DNA of 64,000 nt from Affinundibacterium nitidum (GTDB lineage: Bacteria > Pseudomonadota > Gammaproteobacteria > Burkholderiales > Burkholderiaceae_D), in NCBI RefSeq assembly GCF_014284155.1, contig NZ_JACOFZ010000008.1, positions 62,001 through 126,000 of the forward strand, read 5' to 3'. A model generated the notes under the pieces. The model was not told the DNA's origin. It did not search any database and saw only the letters and a list, made by a program, of their open reading frames with translations. Of the stretch, positions 63,370-64,000 are shown piece by piece. Made by a program: the position numbers and the translations under genes. Positions within the stretch are counted from its first letter, which is position 1. Every line of letters begins with the position of its first letter.

Positions 63370-64000
63370 TTACTTCTTATCTAAGGATTTAATTCTTTCA
63401 ACCATCTCGGCACCAAACGCGATGTAGGCTTGCGCGCCTTTAGATGATGGGTCAAATACGACACCTGGAATGCCATAGGATGGCGCTTCGGCCAAACGCA
63501 CGTTTCGCGGGATCAAAGTCTTAAACACTTTGTCACCGAAATGCTGTTCGAGCTGATCTGAAACCTGTTGTGATAAGGTCATACGCGGATCAAACATCAC
63601 GCGCAGAAGTCCAACGATTTTCAAATCAGGATTCAGATTGGCAGCCACTTTCTTAATGGTATTTGCCAAGTCAGACAAGCCTTCTAGAGCGTAGTATTCG
63701 CACTGCATAGGAATCACCACACCATTTGCCGCACACAATCCGTTGAGGGTGAGCATAGACAATGCAGGTGGGCAGTCGATCAAAATGAAGTCATAGTCAG
63801 TGCCCACTTCGTCTAAGGCCACACGTAGGCGCTTATCTCGATTCTCAAGCTCAACCATTTCAACTTCAGCGCCAGCCAATTCACGGTTGGCTGGAAGCAC
63901 ATCAAAGCCACCCGCCTCCGAGCGAACCACCGCTGTTTTGACATCGGACATGCCCAACAAGACTTGATAAACGGAGGCTTGCAATTTCGACTTATTGATC
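63370..64000 (-). CDS. parA: Chromosome partition ATPase ParA, partial (N-terminus outside window)
   Basis: The frame is open to the window edge, with INKSK preceding LQASVYQVLLG, so the gene continues past base 64000. The visible ~210 residues include DFILIDCPPALSMLTLNGLCAANGVVIPMQCEYYALEGLSDL and GVLFDP-like NVRLAEAPSYGIPGVVFDPSSKGAQAYIAF, as in Soj/ParA. The deviant Walker A motif (KGGVGKTT) is in the missing part. ParA drives ParB-parS complexes apart; chromosomal type near the origin. Confidence 0.97.
   Translation of the reverse strand, partial: INKSKLQASVYQVLLGMSDVKTAVVRSEAGGFDVLPANRELAGAEVEMVELENRDKRLRVALDEVGTDYDFILIDCPPALSMLTLNGLCAANGVVIPMQCEYYALEGLSDLANTIKKVAANLNPDLKIVGLLRVMFDPRMTLSQQVSDQLEQHFGDKVFKTLIPRNVRLAEAPSYGIPGVVFDPSSKGAQAYIAFGAEMVERIKSLDKK

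Overview
The window is a bacterial chromosome segment that looks betaproteobacterial (Burkholderiales, Oxalobacteraceae-like; Undibacterium is a guess). Reasons are the order parA-parB-atpIBEFHAGDC near the replication region, a hemE-priA pair, the protein families, and H+-type F0 genes. Both edges cut genes: a GNAT acetyltransferase tail at the left and parA at the right.

Layout, left to right. 0-6 kb: GNAT fragment, VOC protein, PilZ protein, DUF4375 protein, then a secreted phosphoesterase and TonB-dependent receptor with a plausible Pho box upstream. 6-11 kb: yceH and a three-gene peptidoglycan O-acetylation cluster resembling patA-patB-ape1. 11-16 kb: a lipoprotein hydrolase, priA and hemE, with DnaA-box-like motifs between priA and hemE. 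16-22 kb: a patchy accessory stretch of small membrane or secreted proteins, a methyltransferase and broken GH1 remnants. 22-41 kb: a large beta-glucan utilisation region (GH1 x2, GH3, GH5, GH16, FucP-type MFS permease, CUT1 ABC importer, LacI-family regulator) that also carries a flavin-dependent halogenase-like gene and a DUF6445 gene. 41-48 kb: mixed housekeeping genes (AlkD-like repair, OmpA-like, M28 peptidase with a cyclophilin-like tail, NhaR-like LysR, DUF2062, TerB-like, HPF). 48-53 kb: a second halogenase-like gene and a large TonB-dependent receptor. 53-64 kb: PPK2, CoA-binding protein, the whole atp operon, parB and parA.

The most interesting structure is regulatory. Five near-identical LacI-type operators (core TGGAAWCGWTWCCA) sit in four intergenic regions: before GH3, before GH5-GH1, before GH16-DUF6445 (shared region with the ABC operon) and, as a pair, around the promoter of the 900-residue TonB receptor. 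In three of these regions a sigma-70-like promoter can be read, with an operator about 10-12 bases downstream of its -10 element. This links the receptor, surface and periplasmic glucanases, and the DUF6445 gene into one inferred regulon under the LacI protein encoded at 31.5-32.5 kb. The halogenase-like genes join it by operon position: one behind the ABC importer (whose promoter has only a degenerate half-site) and one behind the receptor. Why a glucan-uptake regulon should contain two halogenase-like flavoproteins and a DUF6445 protein is unknown to me; it is the best candidate here for an undescribed system.

The inferred flow: GH16 and GH5 lipoproteins cut beta-1,3/1,4-glucan, the TonB receptor moves oligosaccharides across the outer membrane, GH3 trims them in the periplasm, the ABC importer and MFS permease carry di/oligosaccharides and monosaccharides inward, and the two GH1 enzymes, which lack signal peptides, finish hydrolysis in the cytoplasm. 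All functions are from motif reading by eye; no database search was possible.
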